A stretch of 64,000 bases of DNA, from positions 108,839-172,838 of the forward strand of contig CACNKX010000001.1 in the NCBI GenBank assembly GCA_902621165.1, given 5' to 3'. A model generated the notes under the pieces. It saw only the letters and a list, made by a program, of their open reading frames with translations, had not been told where the DNA came from and did no database searches. The translations under genes were made by a program, and so were the position numbers. The stretch's first letter is position 1. The number at the start of each line of letters is the position of its first letter. Below, piece after piece: positions 23,247 to 32,348 of this stretch. This DNA comes from an uncultured Alphaproteobacteria bacterium (lineage in GTDB: Bacteria > Pseudomonadota > Alphaproteobacteria > HIMB59 > GCA-002718135).

Positions 23247-25079
23247 ATGACGCTTCTTGGACAAGAGATTATTAAGGCTACATCTAAAACTTTGCCTAAT
23301 CAACCTGGTGTATACCAAATGCAAGATGAAAAGGGTAACATTCTATATATTGGAAAAGCAAAAGTATTATCCAATAGGGTAAAGAATTATCTATCTTTAA
23401 ATAATCTAACTAGAAGAATTCAAAGAATGGTTAGTCTAACTAAATCAATGAACTTTTTTGTTACAAATACAGAATTAGAAGCAATCATCCTTGAATGTAA
23501 TTTAATTAAAAAACATAAACCAAGATTTAATGTCCTTTTAAGAGATGATAAATCATTTCCTTATATCTTTATTTCATCAGAGCATGATTTTCCTAGAATT
23601 GAAAAACATCGAGGTCCACAAAAGAAAAAGGGTAGATATTATGGACCATTTGCAAGTCCAGATGCAGTAAATAGAACTATTAATACAATACAACGAATAT
23701 TTCTTTTAAGATCATGCACAGATAAAGAGGTAAATGCGGGAAATAAATTGTGCTTTAATTATTATCTTAAAAGATGTTCGGGTCCTTGCGGAAGAAAAAT
23801 AACAAAAGAAGCTTATTCGAAATTAATAGAAGCAGCAGATGATTTTTTAAGTAGTGGCAATTCTCAAAAAATACAAAAAAATTTTACAGATCAAATGTAT
23901 AAGGCGTCAAAAAAAAATAATTTTGAATTGGCAGCATCTTTAAGGGACAGACTCAAAGCTTTAAAACATATTGAGCAAAATAATTCAATTAAGATTAAGG
24001 ATATTAAAAATGCTGATATTTTTGCAATAACATCAAATGAAGGCAAAACATGTATTTATGGAAGTTTTTTTAGAAATAATACTTCTTATGGTGGTAAAGC
24101 GTTCTATCCAGATCATGATAACCTATCGGATCAAAAGGAAATAATGTTAGGTTTTTTAAATATATTTTATGCAGAAAAAGATATTCCAGAAACAATTATT
24201 ACTAACATATTTGTTGATAAAAATAATAATTTACAAATTTTAGGAAAAAATTTTGATAAAACAAAATTTATTAAACCATTAAAAGGACCAAAAAAAAATT
24301 TACTTAAATTTGCAGAAAAAAATTCTAAAATAAATTTAGACATCAAATTAAATAAACTAAAATCTTTTGATAATTTTAATGAAGAAATTAAAAAAATATT
24401 CAAACTCAAAGATGAAATTATAAAAATAGAAGCTTACGATAATAGTCATACTTTTGGGAAACATCCTATAGGTGTAATGGTTGCGTATAATGAAAATGGA
24501 TTTATAAAATCAAATTATAGAAAATTTAATATTCGATTTGATCTTGAAGAAAACAAAAATAAAGTTGATGATTATTATATGATGAAAGAAATGCTTACTA
24601 GGAGATTTAGTAATTTAAAATTTCAAGATGAATTAGATTTGCCGAGTTTATTACTTATAGATGGAGGCAAAGGTCAATATAATTCTGCAAAAAAAGTATT
24701 AGATAGATTAAAAATAGATATACCAATTATTTCTATGGCAAAAGGTGAGGAAAGAGATGCAGGTAGAGAAATTCTGATACATGATAAATTTACACATAGA
24801 TTAAACGAAAATAATCCACTTCTTCATTTTTTACAAAATATTAGAGATGAGGTTCATAGATTTGCAATAACAACACATCGTTCAAAAAGAGCAAAGATGA
24901 GCGTCAAATCTGTATTTGATGATATAGAAGGAGTAGGTCCTGAAAGAAAGAAAATTTTAAAAAAACACTTTGGTACTGTTGAGAAATTAAAATTAGCTAG
25001 TTTAGATGAGCTAAAAGAGGTTAAGTCTATACCTGAGTCAATTCTTACAAAAATTTATGAATATTTTCATAGCGTTTAA
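23247..25079 (+). CDS. uvrC: Excinuclease ABC subunit C
   Basis: A 610-aa nucleotide-excision-repair endonuclease. The N-terminal GIY-YIG domain has GVYQMQDEKGNILYIGKAK (about residues 20-40). A Cys-bearing linker CFNYYLKRCSGPCGRKI lies near 170, the UvrB-binding UVR motif near 205-240, the RNase-H-like C-nuclease with ACYDNSH-like EAYDNSH and LLIDGGKGQ near 395-480, and a C-terminal helix-hairpin-helix (DIEGVGPERKKILKKHFG). It makes both incisions with UvrB at the lesion. It is followed by pgsA after 27 nt, a common alphaproteobacterial order. Confidence 0.97.
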   Translation: MTLLGQEIIKATSKTLPNQPGVYQMQDEKGNILYIGKAKVLSNRVKNYLSLNNLTRRIQRMVSLTKSMNFFVTNTELEAIILECNLIKKHKPRFNVLLRDDKSFPYIFISSEHDFPRIEKHRGPQKKKGRYYGPFASPDAVNRTINTIQRIFLLRSCTDKEVNAGNKLCFNYYLKRCSGPCGRKITKEAYSKLIEAADDFLSSGNSQKIQKNFTDQMYKASKKNNFELAASLRDRLKALKHIEQNNSIKIKDIKNADIFAITSNEGKTCIYGSFFRNNTSYGGKAFYPDHDNLSDQKEIMLGFLNIFYAEKDIPETIITNIFVDKNNNLQILGKNFDKTKFIKPLKGPKKNLLKFAEKNSKINLDIKLNKLKSFDNFNEEIKKIFKLKDEIIKIEAYDNSHTFGKHPIGVMVAYNENGFIKSNYRKFNIRFDLEENKNKVDDYYMMKEMLTRRFSNLKFQDELDLPSLLLIDGGKGQYNSAKKVLDRLKIDIPIISMAKGEERDAGREILIHDKFTHRLNENNPLLHFLQNIRDEVHRFAITTHRSKRAKMSVKSVFDDIEGVGPERKKILKKHFGTVEKLKLASLDELKEVKSIPESILTKIYEYFHSV

Positions 25080-25106
25080 AAAATTCTTCATCTACAAAGA
25101 ATAGAA

Positions 25107-25649
25107 ATGAATATATCAAATATTCTAACAATAATTAGAATTGCAATAATCCCAATTATAGTTTTTTGTATATATCTTACGAATCCGTACTTTGGCTGGA
25201 TTGCCTTTATATTATTTTGTTTGGCTGGAATAACGGATTACTTTGATGGATATTTAGCAAGACTAAGAAATGAAGTAACAAATTTTGGAACATTTTTAGA
25301 TCCAATTGCAGATAAATTATTAGTAGCAGCAGTTATTCTTATTTTAACATCTAAAGGTGTAATAAAAGATTGGGATACTATTCCAGCCCTAATAATACTA
25401 TTAAGAGAAATAACAGTATCAGGTTTAAGGGAATACTTAGCTGGGATAAAAATTAGCATACCAGTTTCAAGAATTGCAAAAGCTAAAACCTTCCTTCAAC
25501 TAGCTGCACTTGGATTACTTATTTTATCCGAAAGTAATTTAAATTTATTATTTATTATTTATTTAGGTAAGACTTTTCTATGGATTGCTGGAATTCTAAC
25601 TCTCTATACAGCTTATGATTATATTAAAGGGTCAATAAAACATTTTTGA
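25107..25649 (+). CDS. pgsA: CDP-diacylglycerol--glycerol-3-phosphate 3-phosphatidyltransferase
   Basis: A 180-aa inner-membrane enzyme of phosphatidylglycerol synthesis. It carries the complete CDP-alcohol phosphotransferase signature D-x2-DG-x2-AR-x8-G-x3-D-x3-D (TDYFDGYLARLRNE and FGTFLDPIADK, about residues 45-75), with about five transmembrane helices. It is in the run uvrC-pgsA-moaD-moaE with 1-27 nt gaps. Confidence 0.95.
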   Translation: MNISNILTIIRIAIIPIIVFCIYLTNPYFGWIAFILFCLAGITDYFDGYLARLRNEVTNFGTFLDPIADKLLVAAVILILTSKGVIKDWDTIPALIILLREITVSGLREYLAGIKISIPVSRIAKAKTFLQLAALGLLILSESNLNLLFIIYLGKTFLWIAGILTLYTAYDYIKGSIKHF

Positions 25650-25650
25650 A

Positions 25651-25896
25651 ATGAGAATTCGATACTTTGCATGGATCAAGGATATAACAAATAAAGATGA
25701 TGACATAATTGATATAAATCACCCTAAAACCATACAAGAATTAAAAAAATATCTAGAAAATTTATATCCTGGGTTAAAAAAACATTTTTTACAAGACGTT
25801 TTAAGATTTGCAGTTAATCAGGAATATGTTTCAGAAAATTTGAATTTAAAACCAATTGATGAAATTGCAATCTTTCCACCAGTTAGTGGTGGGTAA
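25651..25896 (+). CDS. moaD: Molybdopterin synthase small subunit MoaD
   Basis: An 81-aa ubiquitin-fold sulfur carrier. The C-terminus IAIFPPVSGG gives the Gly-Gly tail that is thiocarboxylated and inserted into MoaE. The start MRIRYFAWIKDITNKDDD is typical. It begins 1 nt after pgsA and its stop overlaps the moaE start. Confidence 0.95.
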   Translation: MRIRYFAWIKDITNKDDDIIDINHPKTIQELKKYLENLYPGLKKHFLQDVLRFAVNQEYVSENLNLKPIDEIAIFPPVSGG

Positions 25897-26312
25897 TGAT
25901 AAAAATTCAAAAAAAAAATTTCAATTTAGAAGAAGAAATAGAGAAAATTAAAAATAAGCATTCAGATATAGGCGCACTAACTTCTTTTGTTGGATATGTT
26001 AGAGATTTAAATAACAATAAAGATGTTAAATATTTAAATTTAGAAGTTTATGAAGAAATGGCATTTAAAGAATTATCAAAAATTGAAAACAACGCGACAA
26101 AAAAATGGAACTTAATCGATACTTTGATAATTCACAGATATGGAAAATTAATTGTTAATGAAAAAATTGTTTTAGTTTGTTGTTTTTCACAGCATAGAAA
26201 AAATAGTTTTGAAGCTTGTGAGTTTATTATGGATTATTTAAAAAAAGACGCTCCATTCTGGAAAAATGAATTTTATTATAAAGATGATGAATGGTTAGAA
26301 AATTCTAGCTAG
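25896..26312 (+). CDS. moaE: Molybdopterin synthase large subunit MoaE
   Basis: A 138-aa catalytic subunit that adds two sulfurs to precursor Z (cPMP). Family features are GALTSFVGYVRDLNN, LNLEVYEEMAFKEL, IIHRYGKLIVNEKIVLV, CSQHRKNSFEAC-like CCFSQHRKNSFEACEFI and the catalytic Lys in LKKDAPFWKNEF. It overlaps moaD by one base and the convergent ilvE by 8 nt. Confidence 0.95.
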   Translation: MIKIQKKNFNLEEEIEKIKNKHSDIGALTSFVGYVRDLNNNKDVKYLNLEVYEEMAFKELSKIENNATKKWNLIDTLIIHRYGKLIVNEKIVLVCCFSQHRKNSFEACEFIMDYLKKDAPFWKNEFYYKDDEWLENSS

Positions 26313-27189
26313 CGTTTTTAACCATATCGCTGAAATCATTCATAAATTTAAAAGTAGTAGTATTATCACCGGTATTATATTTAAAATCATCAATGGATTT
26401 AATAGGAGTAATTTCTGCAGCAGTACCTGTTAAAAAAGCTTCATCATAATTTCCAATTTCGTCAGGCATTAAATGCTTTTCTGTTATTTCAAAACCTTGA
26501 TTGGTTGCCATTTCAATAACTGTTTGACGCGTAATCCCATTGAGAAAACAATCTGGAATTGGAGTATGGATATTGTTATCTTTAATAAAAAAAATGTTTG
26601 CTCCTGTTCCTTCAGCAACATAACCTCTGTAATCTAGCATCAAAGCATCGTGATAGCCTTTTTTTTCTGCAAATTCTTTTGACAGAGTACAAATGATGTA
26701 GGGTCCAGAAGCTTTTGCTTCATATGGAGCAGTATCTGGTGCCGGTCTTTTCCAGGGAGAAGTAATTAATCTCAAACCTGCTTTTTGATCTTCAATTTTA
26801 AAATAAGTTGCCCAATCATCCCAAACAGCAATGGCTACATTGATATTCGATTTACCTGTTGATAAACCCATTTGATCTCCACCTCTCCAAGCAAGTGGTC
26901 TTACATAACAATTTTTATAATTCATTTTATCAATAAGTTCGTATTTTGCTTTATTAATTTGATCATGTGTGAAAGGAATTTCCATTCCAATAATCTCAGC
27001 AGATTTAAAAAATCTTTTAGTATGCTCCTCTGATTTAAAAATTTTACCATTGTAAGCCCTTTCCCCTTCAAACACTGCGCTTGCATAATGAAGACCTTGG
27101 GAGATTACATGGGAATTTGCATCCTGCCATGGAATTATTTTACCATTCATCCAAATCCATCCATCTCTATTTTCAAATGATTTAAGCAT
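26305..27189 (-). CDS. ilvE: Branched-chain amino acid aminotransferase
   Basis: A 294-aa fold-type IV PLP transaminase for Val, Leu and Ile. Motifs are WMNGKIIPWQDANSHV, LHYASAVFEGERAY, YVRPLAWRGGDQMG, the PLP Lys in YEAKASGPYI, and GYVAEGTGANIFFIKD. It diverges from the MarR-type regulator petP, a neighbourhood also seen in other alphaproteobacteria. D-amino-acid or aminodeoxychorismate paralogues are less likely given the conserved N-terminus. Confidence 0.92.
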   Translation of the reverse strand: MLKSFENRDGWIWMNGKIIPWQDANSHVISQGLHYASAVFEGERAYNGKIFKSEEHTKRFFKSAEIIGMEIPFTHDQINKAKYELIDKMNYKNCYVRPLAWRGGDQMGLSTGKSNINVAIAVWDDWATYFKIEDQKAGLRLITSPWKRPAPDTAPYEAKASGPYIICTLSKEFAEKKGYHDALMLDYRGYVAEGTGANIFFIKDNNIHTPIPDCFLNGITRQTVIEMATNQGFEITEKHLMPDEIGNYDEAFLTGTAAEITPIKSIDDFKYNTGDNTTTFKFMNDFSDMVKNAS

Positions 27190-27249
27190 ATTTTTTATTA
27201 ACTTTTTTTTAATGACAATTGACTATCAGTGATGCATAATTAAGTCAAT

Positions 27250-27738
27250 ATGGCTGACCTAAATAAATTGCTAACACCACTTTTTCTAAATGAAGGGGAA
27301 ATTAGGAAGATTATTGAGCTTTTATTTTTCTCATATAGAGATTTTACAGAAGGTCCTGATAAAATTTTGGAAAAAATAAATTTTGGGAGAGCTCATCACC
27401 GAGTGATATATTTTGTTGGAAAGCAAAAAAATCTTACGATTAAAGAACTCCTTTCAATTTTGAAAATAACTAAACAAAGTTTGTCTAGGGTATTGAACCA
27501 ACTTGTAAACGAAAAATATATTATATTATCTGTTGGTGAAGATAAACGTACTAAGAAATTAATACTTTCAAAAAAAGGTCAAGAATTAGAGAGGAGATTA
27601 TCTGAAATTCAAATAAAAAAAATACGTAATGTTTTATTAAAATTTAACGAGATGGATATAAATGGTTTTAAAAAAATACTGTATGAAATGGTCGATGATA
27701 AAAATAAAGAAAAGTTTGATGAAATAAATAAATCATAA
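27250..27738 (+). CDS. petP: MarR-family regulator (PetP-like)
   Basis: A 162-aa winged-helix protein. GRAHHRVIYFVGKQKNLTIK and LSILKITKQSLSRVLNQLVN (about residues 55-95) form the MarR recognition region, and EDKRTKKLILSKKGQEL the wing. It overlaps the response regulator by one base. The order MarR protein - OmpR regulator recalls petP-petR, which in Rhodobacter precedes the bc1 operon; here petABC is 10 kb away. An inverted repeat ATTGACT/AGTCAAT with an 18-nt spacer lies at 27218-27249 immediately before the start and may be an autoregulatory site (weak). Confidence 0.85.
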   Translation: MADLNKLLTPLFLNEGEIRKIIELLFFSYRDFTEGPDKILEKINFGRAHHRVIYFVGKQKNLTIKELLSILKITKQSLSRVLNQLVNEKYIILSVGEDKRTKKLILSKKGQELERRLSEIQIKKIRNVLLKFNEMDINGFKKILYEMVDDKNKEKFDEINKS

Positions 27739-28418
27739 TGAATAAAAATATTTTGATTGTTGATGATGATAAAAGATTGAGAGAACTGCTAAAAGATTAT
27801 TTAATTGAAAAAAATTTACAAGTCTATCAAAGCGAGGATTACAATGAGGCAAAAGAAATTTTATCTCTTGTTTTGTTTGATTTAATCATTCTCGATAGAA
27901 TGATGCCAAGTGGCGATGGTATAGAGCTTATTGAACATATTAAACAATTTTCTAATACGCCCATAATCATGCTTACAGCAATGGGAGAGGACAGAGATAA
28001 AATTGATGGATTAAAAATTGGTGCTGATGATTATTTATCTAAACCATTTGAGCCAGAAGAATTATTTTTAAGGATTAAAAATTTACTAGATTTATTTGAA
28101 AACTTTGAAAGCAAAAAAATTAAGATTTCGTTTGGAGAATTTACATTTGATACATCTAATTTTAAATTACAAAAAAATGATAGATTAATTTATTTAACAG
28201 AAGGAGAAAATAATTTACTTGTAAAATTAATAAATAAAAGAAATGATATTGTTTTAAGAGAGGAACTAGCAAATCAGGAATTTGATGAAACTGAACTTAG
28301 AAAAGTTGATGTACAAGTTACGCGTTTAAGACAAAAAATTGAAACGAATGCAAAACAACCTCAATTTATTAAAACTATTAGAGGTAAAGGATATAAATTA
28401 ATTTGTAATGAAATTTAA
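27738..28418 (+). CDS. petR: OmpR-family response regulator (PetR-like)
   Basis: A 226-aa two-component regulator. The receiver domain has acidic DDDKR, phospho-acceptor Asp in LIILDRMMPSGDG (about residue 54), Thr in IMLTAMGE and Lys in DYLSKPFEP. The C-terminal winged helix contains EGENNLLVKL and the DNA-contact/wing segment VDVQVTRLRQKIE followed by IRGKGYKL. It overlaps both petP and the histidine kinase by single bases, so the three form one translationally coupled unit. Confidence 0.92.
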   Translation: MNKNILIVDDDKRLRELLKDYLIEKNLQVYQSEDYNEAKEILSLVLFDLIILDRMMPSGDGIELIEHIKQFSNTPIIMLTAMGEDRDKIDGLKIGADDYLSKPFEPEELFLRIKNLLDLFENFESKKIKISFGEFTFDTSNFKLQKNDRLIYLTEGENNLLVKLINKRNDIVLREELANQEFDETELRKVDVQVTRLRQKIETNAKQPQFIKTIRGKGYKLICNEI

Positions 28419-29710
28419 TGATTAAAAAAATAATACCTTCTACACTAATTGGAAGATCCATAATTATCATCTTTGTACCTATAATTATTATAGTCCTACT
28501 TACTTCTTTTGTTTTCTATCAAACCTCATGGAGTATTATTTCTAAAAGACTAACGGAATCTGTGTCTGCAGATATTAATGTTTTAGTAAAATTAATTAAT
28601 AGTGATCTTACTGATAATGCAATTAATATAGCAAATCAGGATTTTAAAATGAAAATCAGTATCATTAAAGATAAACAATTATTGTCTTCAAAATTTAGTT
28701 TAAATTCAGGAATACTATCTAAAAGATTAAATCAATCCTTAAGTAATTTGAAAAAAAAATTTGATTATGATTTATCTAATCTTGAAGAAGGTGTTCTAAT
28801 ATATATTCAAATTGAGGAAGATATTTTAGAGATTAATGTTGATAAAGATAGACTATATAGTGAATCTGCTTTTGTCTTTCTACTTTGGATGATTTTTGCC
28901 TCTATTATTCTTTTTTTTATGTCTTACTTTTTAATGAATAGACAATTAAGACCCCTTAAAAGACTGTCGATAATCGCTGAGACATTTGGAAGGGGTTTAG
29001 ATGCTCCAGATATTAAGAGTGCTGGCGCATACGAAATAAGGCAAACGGCAAATGCTTTCAATCAGATGAGGACAAGAATTAAAAGATTTTTAAAGCAAAG
29101 AACAGAAATGCTAGCTGGTGTTAGCCATGATCTCAGAACTCCTTTGACAAGAATGAAATTGCAAATTTCCTTACTGAAAGATGAGAAAGCAAAATCTGAA
29201 CTAGAAGTAGATGTTAATGAAATGACTTCAATGTTAGATAGTTATGTAAGTTTTGTAAAAACAGAATCACCTGAACCAATAGAAACAATTATAATTAATG
29301 AATTAATTGGTGATATTGTAAAAACTGTTGAAAAAAATGGTGTTGAGATAACTATAAAAGAGAAAAACACTATTCAAACTTCTGGAAGACAGATCCAGCT
29401 TAAAAGAGCTTTCAATAACATAATTGATAATTCTCAAAGATATGCAAAAAAAATTGAAATAATTCTTTATACAAATGAAAAAGATTGTGTCATTGAATTT
29501 AATGATGATGGTGAGGGTATACCAAAAAATCAATATGAAGATGTATTTAAACCATTTTTTACTTTAGATCCCTCCAGGAACAAACTTAAAGGAGAAAGTG
29601 GTTTAGGATTAACTATTACAAGGGATATTATTAGATCACATGGAGGTGATGTTAAATTATCTGACTCAAATCTAGGAGGTCTTCAACTTAAAGTTTTACT
29701 TCCTCTTTGA
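28418..29710 (+). CDS. Membrane sensor histidine kinase (EnvZ-like)
   Basis: A 430-aa kinase. It has two transmembrane helices (about 12-35 and 150-172) flanking a roughly 115-residue periplasmic sensor, then a HAMP domain (LRPLKRLSIIAETFGRG). The H-box is MLAGVSHDLRTPLTRMK with phospho-acceptor His near residue 236. The ATP-binding domain has N-box RAFNNIIDNSQRYA, G1 EFNDDGEGI and G2 GESGLGLTI. It is the cognate partner of the PetR-like regulator that it overlaps. Signal is unknown. Confidence 0.92.
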   Translation: MIKKIIPSTLIGRSIIIIFVPIIIIVLLTSFVFYQTSWSIISKRLTESVSADINVLVKLINSDLTDNAINIANQDFKMKISIIKDKQLLSSKFSLNSGILSKRLNQSLSNLKKKFDYDLSNLEEGVLIYIQIEEDILEINVDKDRLYSESAFVFLLWMIFASIILFFMSYFLMNRQLRPLKRLSIIAETFGRGLDAPDIKSAGAYEIRQTANAFNQMRTRIKRFLKQRTEMLAGVSHDLRTPLTRMKLQISLLKDEKAKSELEVDVNEMTSMLDSYVSFVKTESPEPIETIIINELIGDIVKTVEKNGVEITIKEKNTIQTSGRQIQLKRAFNNIIDNSQRYAKKIEIILYTNEKDCVIEFNDDGEGIPKNQYEDVFKPFFTLDPSRNKLKGESGLGLTITRDIIRSHGGDVKLSDSNLGGLQLKVLLPL

Positions 29711-29712
29711 TT

Positions 29713-30060
29713 TTAAAATAATTTACCACCATTATTTACCAGTTTATCTGGAGACAATAAAACTGGTTCATTTTCTAAATCTGGCACACCAAGAACTAAA
29801 ACTTCTGAAATAATTTTACCAATTTGTTTAGGTTTAAAATTTACAACAGCAATAACTTGTTTATTAATTAATTCATCACTTTTATAATATTTTTGTAATT
29901 GTGCAGAGGTTTTTTTTATACCAACTTTTTCACCAAAATCTATTTTCAAAATTATGGATGGTTTTTTAAGTTCATTATATTCATAGGCTTCAATTATTGT
30001 TCCTATTCTTATATCTACATCTTCAAATTCTTTGTAATTTATAAAATTATGAACGCTCAT
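29713..30060 (-). CDS. csaA: CsaA-type tRNA-binding domain protein
   Basis: A 115-aa OB-fold protein of the EMAP-II/Trbp111 tRNA-binding family. Typical segments are FEDVDIRIGTIIEAYE, IDFGEKVGIKKTSAQL, QVIAVVNFKPKQIG, SEVLVLGVPD and the ending VNNGGKLF. CsaA homologues bind tRNA or act as chaperone-like dimers. It overlaps the COQ9-family gene by 4 nt and is convergent with the kinase gene. Confidence 0.9.
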   Translation of the reverse strand: MSVHNFINYKEFEDVDIRIGTIIEAYEYNELKKPSIILKIDFGEKVGIKKTSAQLQKYYKSDELINKQVIAVVNFKPKQIGKIISEVLVLGVPDLENEPVLLSPDKLVNNGGKLF

Positions 30061-30593
30061 GAAAATTTTATTACTTTTTCAATAGTGTTTAAATATTTAT
30101 CTAAGGTACTCATAGTTTTTTCTAAACTTTCATTTTCATCATTAAACCAAGTAAATAGTGTTATATAATAAAGAGAAAAAATAATTTTTATTTTTATAAC
30201 ACCCTGAATACCACTAGGATTAATATTTGCAAAAGTAGCAATTAAAATTTTGCTCTCAATTAATTTAGGAATAAGTTTTAGTACTCCTTGTGGTCTAGAT
30301 ATAAAATGATTAATAATATTTTTTACAGAAGTTCTGTATTCATTCAATATATCATAACGTGCCATCATTATTTCAAACAACATATCTCTTTGCGATGACT
30401 TTTCTATATTAACAAGATTTTTTTTTAATTGAAAATCAAAGAAGTCATTAATATTCAGAATTAAATCAATTTTGTTATTCATATTTGGAACTTTTGTATT
30501 AGATAATAAATTTTTAAGGTTAATGTCTCTTAATTTTTTTTTCTCTAAATATTGTAAAGTCTTTTTTGCTAGAGATATTTTATTTTGATTCAC
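30057..30593 (-). CDS. COQ9-family protein
   Basis: A 178-aa helical protein of the COQ9 family, a lipid-binding accessory factor for ubiquinone ring modification in alphaproteobacteria and mitochondria. The C-terminal signature is visible: SRPQGVLKLIPKLIES, then LFTWFNDENESLEKTMSTLD near residues 145-165. The N-terminal TetR-like helices are divergent. It is coupled to proC (4-nt overlap) and csaA. Confidence 0.82.
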   Translation of the reverse strand: MNQNKISLAKKTLQYLEKKKLRDINLKNLLSNTKVPNMNNKIDLILNINDFFDFQLKKNLVNIEKSSQRDMLFEIMMARYDILNEYRTSVKNIINHFISRPQGVLKLIPKLIESKILIATFANINPSGIQGVIKIKIIFSLYYITLFTWFNDENESLEKTMSTLDKYLNTIEKVIKFS

Positions 30594-31405
30594 TTACCTT
30601 CACCTTGTTGTTTTGCTCTTGTATATGCTGCCTTAAAAACTTGATTAAAGATATTATCAACGTTATTTATTTTCATTTTCTTGATTCCTGCTTCAGTTGT
30701 ACCACCTCTAGTTGCAACAGTTTCAACCATTTTTTCAGCAGAAATATTATTAGAGTTTAGTAGATTTAGTGAACCTCTAAAAGTTTGATTAATTAAAATT
30801 TTAGCTGTTTTTTTGGAAAAACCTAAATTAATTGCAGATTTTTGCATAATATCAATTAATTGAAATATGAAACCCGGGCCACTCCCTGATACTGCTGTTG
30901 CTTTGTCTATAAAATTTTCACTATTAAAAAAAAGAGTTTTGCCACTCAAAGAGAACAATTTATCAATCTCTTTAATTTCTTTTTTATTAATAGATTTATT
31001 CGTATAAATGCAATGAACGCCCTCTCCTATTAAAGCAGGCATGTTTGGCATTACTCTTACAATTTTGCTAATATTTAATAAATTTTTTTTAAAAATTTCT
31101 GTTTTTTTGCCAGCTATTACACTTATTGCTATAGATTTTTTATTAAAATTTGCATTTTTTAATTCTTTAAAGACATTTGTTAATTCAAGAGGTCGAGTTG
31201 CAAATATTATATAATCAAAATTATTTTGATTATTAATATCATCAATTGATTTAAAAAATTTTATTTTCTTATTTCTATTTCTTTTTTTAAGACTTGCATA
31301 TTTCTTTTTATCTATAATACTGATGGTGTAATTCTTAGAGTTAGACCATCCAGACATCAAAGATCCTCCCATATGACCACATCCAATTAATAAGATATTT
31401 TTCAT
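30590..31405 (-). CDS. proC: Pyrroline-5-carboxylate reductase
   Basis: A 271-aa NAD(P)H-dependent enzyme for the last step of proline synthesis. It has the N-terminal dinucleotide motif LLIGCGHMGGSL, VRVMPNMPALIGEG near residue 115, AVSGSGPGFIFQLIDIM near 170 and the C-terminal signature MVETVATRGGTTEAGIKKM near 235. It starts the proC-coq9-csaA minus-strand unit. Confidence 0.95.
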   Translation of the reverse strand: MKNILLIGCGHMGGSLMSGWSNSKNYTISIIDKKKYASLKKRNRNKKIKFFKSIDDINNQNNFDYIIFATRPLELTNVFKELKNANFNKKSIAISVIAGKKTEIFKKNLLNISKIVRVMPNMPALIGEGVHCIYTNKSINKKEIKEIDKLFSLSGKTLFFNSENFIDKATAVSGSGPGFIFQLIDIMQKSAINLGFSKKTAKILINQTFRGSLNLLNSNNISAEKMVETVATRGGTTEAGIKKMKINNVDNIFNQVFKAAYTRAKQQGEGK

Positions 31406-31437
31406 CTATCTATAATATAGCAGTTTTATTATAAAAA

Positions 31438-31926
31438 TTAAGCTCTACCAATAACTTCAAAATTAGAAAATTTTATAGCTTCTTTAGGAGGAATATCGTC
31501 AAAGAGAACTTGCTGAAAACTTGGATAAAATTTTTCACATTCATAAATTCCAATATCAACAAGATCTTCAAATTTTTTGTGTAATGTTTCTGTTGAATTA
31601 TTTGATAATAAAGTATGTCTAAAAGCTGGAATACCATTTTTACTTGTTATATCAAAATGCCCAATCCATAAATTCTCATTTATAAGTCCTAGTAGTTCGT
31701 ACGCCTTATTGAGTTTAGTTTCAGGAAACTTAATATCAAAAGTTATTGAAAAACTTAGCGCATTAATATTTTCTGACCAAGTGAAATATAATCTGTAAGC
31801 GCACCAATGGGATGCTATCTCAGCAACCAATTCATGATCAGCAGCTCTACTAAAATTCCATTTTTTTTGATGAATAACATCTTCAATGATATCAATGGGA
31901 TTTAACAATATATTCTCATTTTCCAT
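31438..31926 (-). CDS. YbjN-domain protein
   Basis: A 162-aa protein with a YbjN/type-III-secretion-chaperone-like fold. Recognisable parts are NPIDIIEDVIHQKKWNFSRA, EIASHWCAYRLYFTWSE, AYELLGLINENLWIGHFDI and FRHTLLSNN. In alphaproteobacteria YbjN proteins commonly lie next to proC, as here. Biochemical role is poorly defined; a chaperone-like or regulatory function has been proposed for the family. Confidence 0.88.
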   Translation of the reverse strand: MENENILLNPIDIIEDVIHQKKWNFSRAADHELVAEIASHWCAYRLYFTWSENINALSFSITFDIKFPETKLNKAYELLGLINENLWIGHFDITSKNGIPAFRHTLLSNNSTETLHKKFEDLVDIGIYECEKFYPSFQQVLFDDIPPKEAIKFSNFEVIGRA

Positions 31927-32034
31927 ACACTATATAGTCATGGCACATATAATTAGTACTATATCTTGATTACTAGATTGGACTCGTATTTTGCAAGGCA
32001 AAATCTATAAAAAATGTGAATTAGTTGAGGATTC

Positions 32035-32325
32035 CTACCTTTTTGATTTCTTTTTAATAGTTTTTTTCTTTTTAACTGTTTTTTTCTTAGATTTTACTGA
32101 TCTTGAAGATGTTTTTTTTAATTTTTCATTTTCCATCATTACTTTTTGCACCATTTTTTTCAGTGCATCAAATTCATCTTTTTTAACAAGATTCATTTTT
32201 TTTATTATTTTATTAACTCTTAAAGATACAATTGTTTCAATTTCTTCTTTAACACCTGAAAAAGTGCTCATAGCATCAACTGCAAATTTTGATAAATCGG
32301 AAAGTATTTTGTTTCTATCAACCAT
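32035..32325 (-). CDS. ubiK: UbiK/BMFP-family accessory factor
   Basis: A 96-aa coiled-coil protein. LSDLSKFAVDAMSTFSGVKE and KMNLVKKDEFDALKKMVQ match the BMFP/UbiK family, ubiquinone-biosynthesis accessory factors that trimerise and associate with membranes. The last 28 residues are a lysine/serine tail (KSKKKTVKKKKTIKKKSKR), longer and more basic than usual. The nearby COQ9-family gene gives a second ubiquinone-linked factor within 2 kb. It diverges from lgt. Confidence 0.78.
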   Translation of the reverse strand: MVDRNKILSDLSKFAVDAMSTFSGVKEEIETIVSLRVNKIIKKMNLVKKDEFDALKKMVQKVMMENEKLKKTSSRSVKSKKKTVKKKKTIKKKSKR

Positions 32326-32348
32326 GTTATAATATTAAATATAGATAA

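Noticed and set aside
31989..32003. TTTTGC-AAG-GCAAAA hairpin between the YbjN and ubiK genes
   Set aside because: The 6-bp, AT-dominated stem with a 3-nt loop and no adjacent tail is too weak to call as a terminator or RNA gene.
31991..32332. 113-aa plus-strand ORF opposite ubiK
   Set aside because: Phe/Leu-rich translation is the antisense shadow of the lysine-rich UbiK tail; no ribosome-binding site and no family resemblance.
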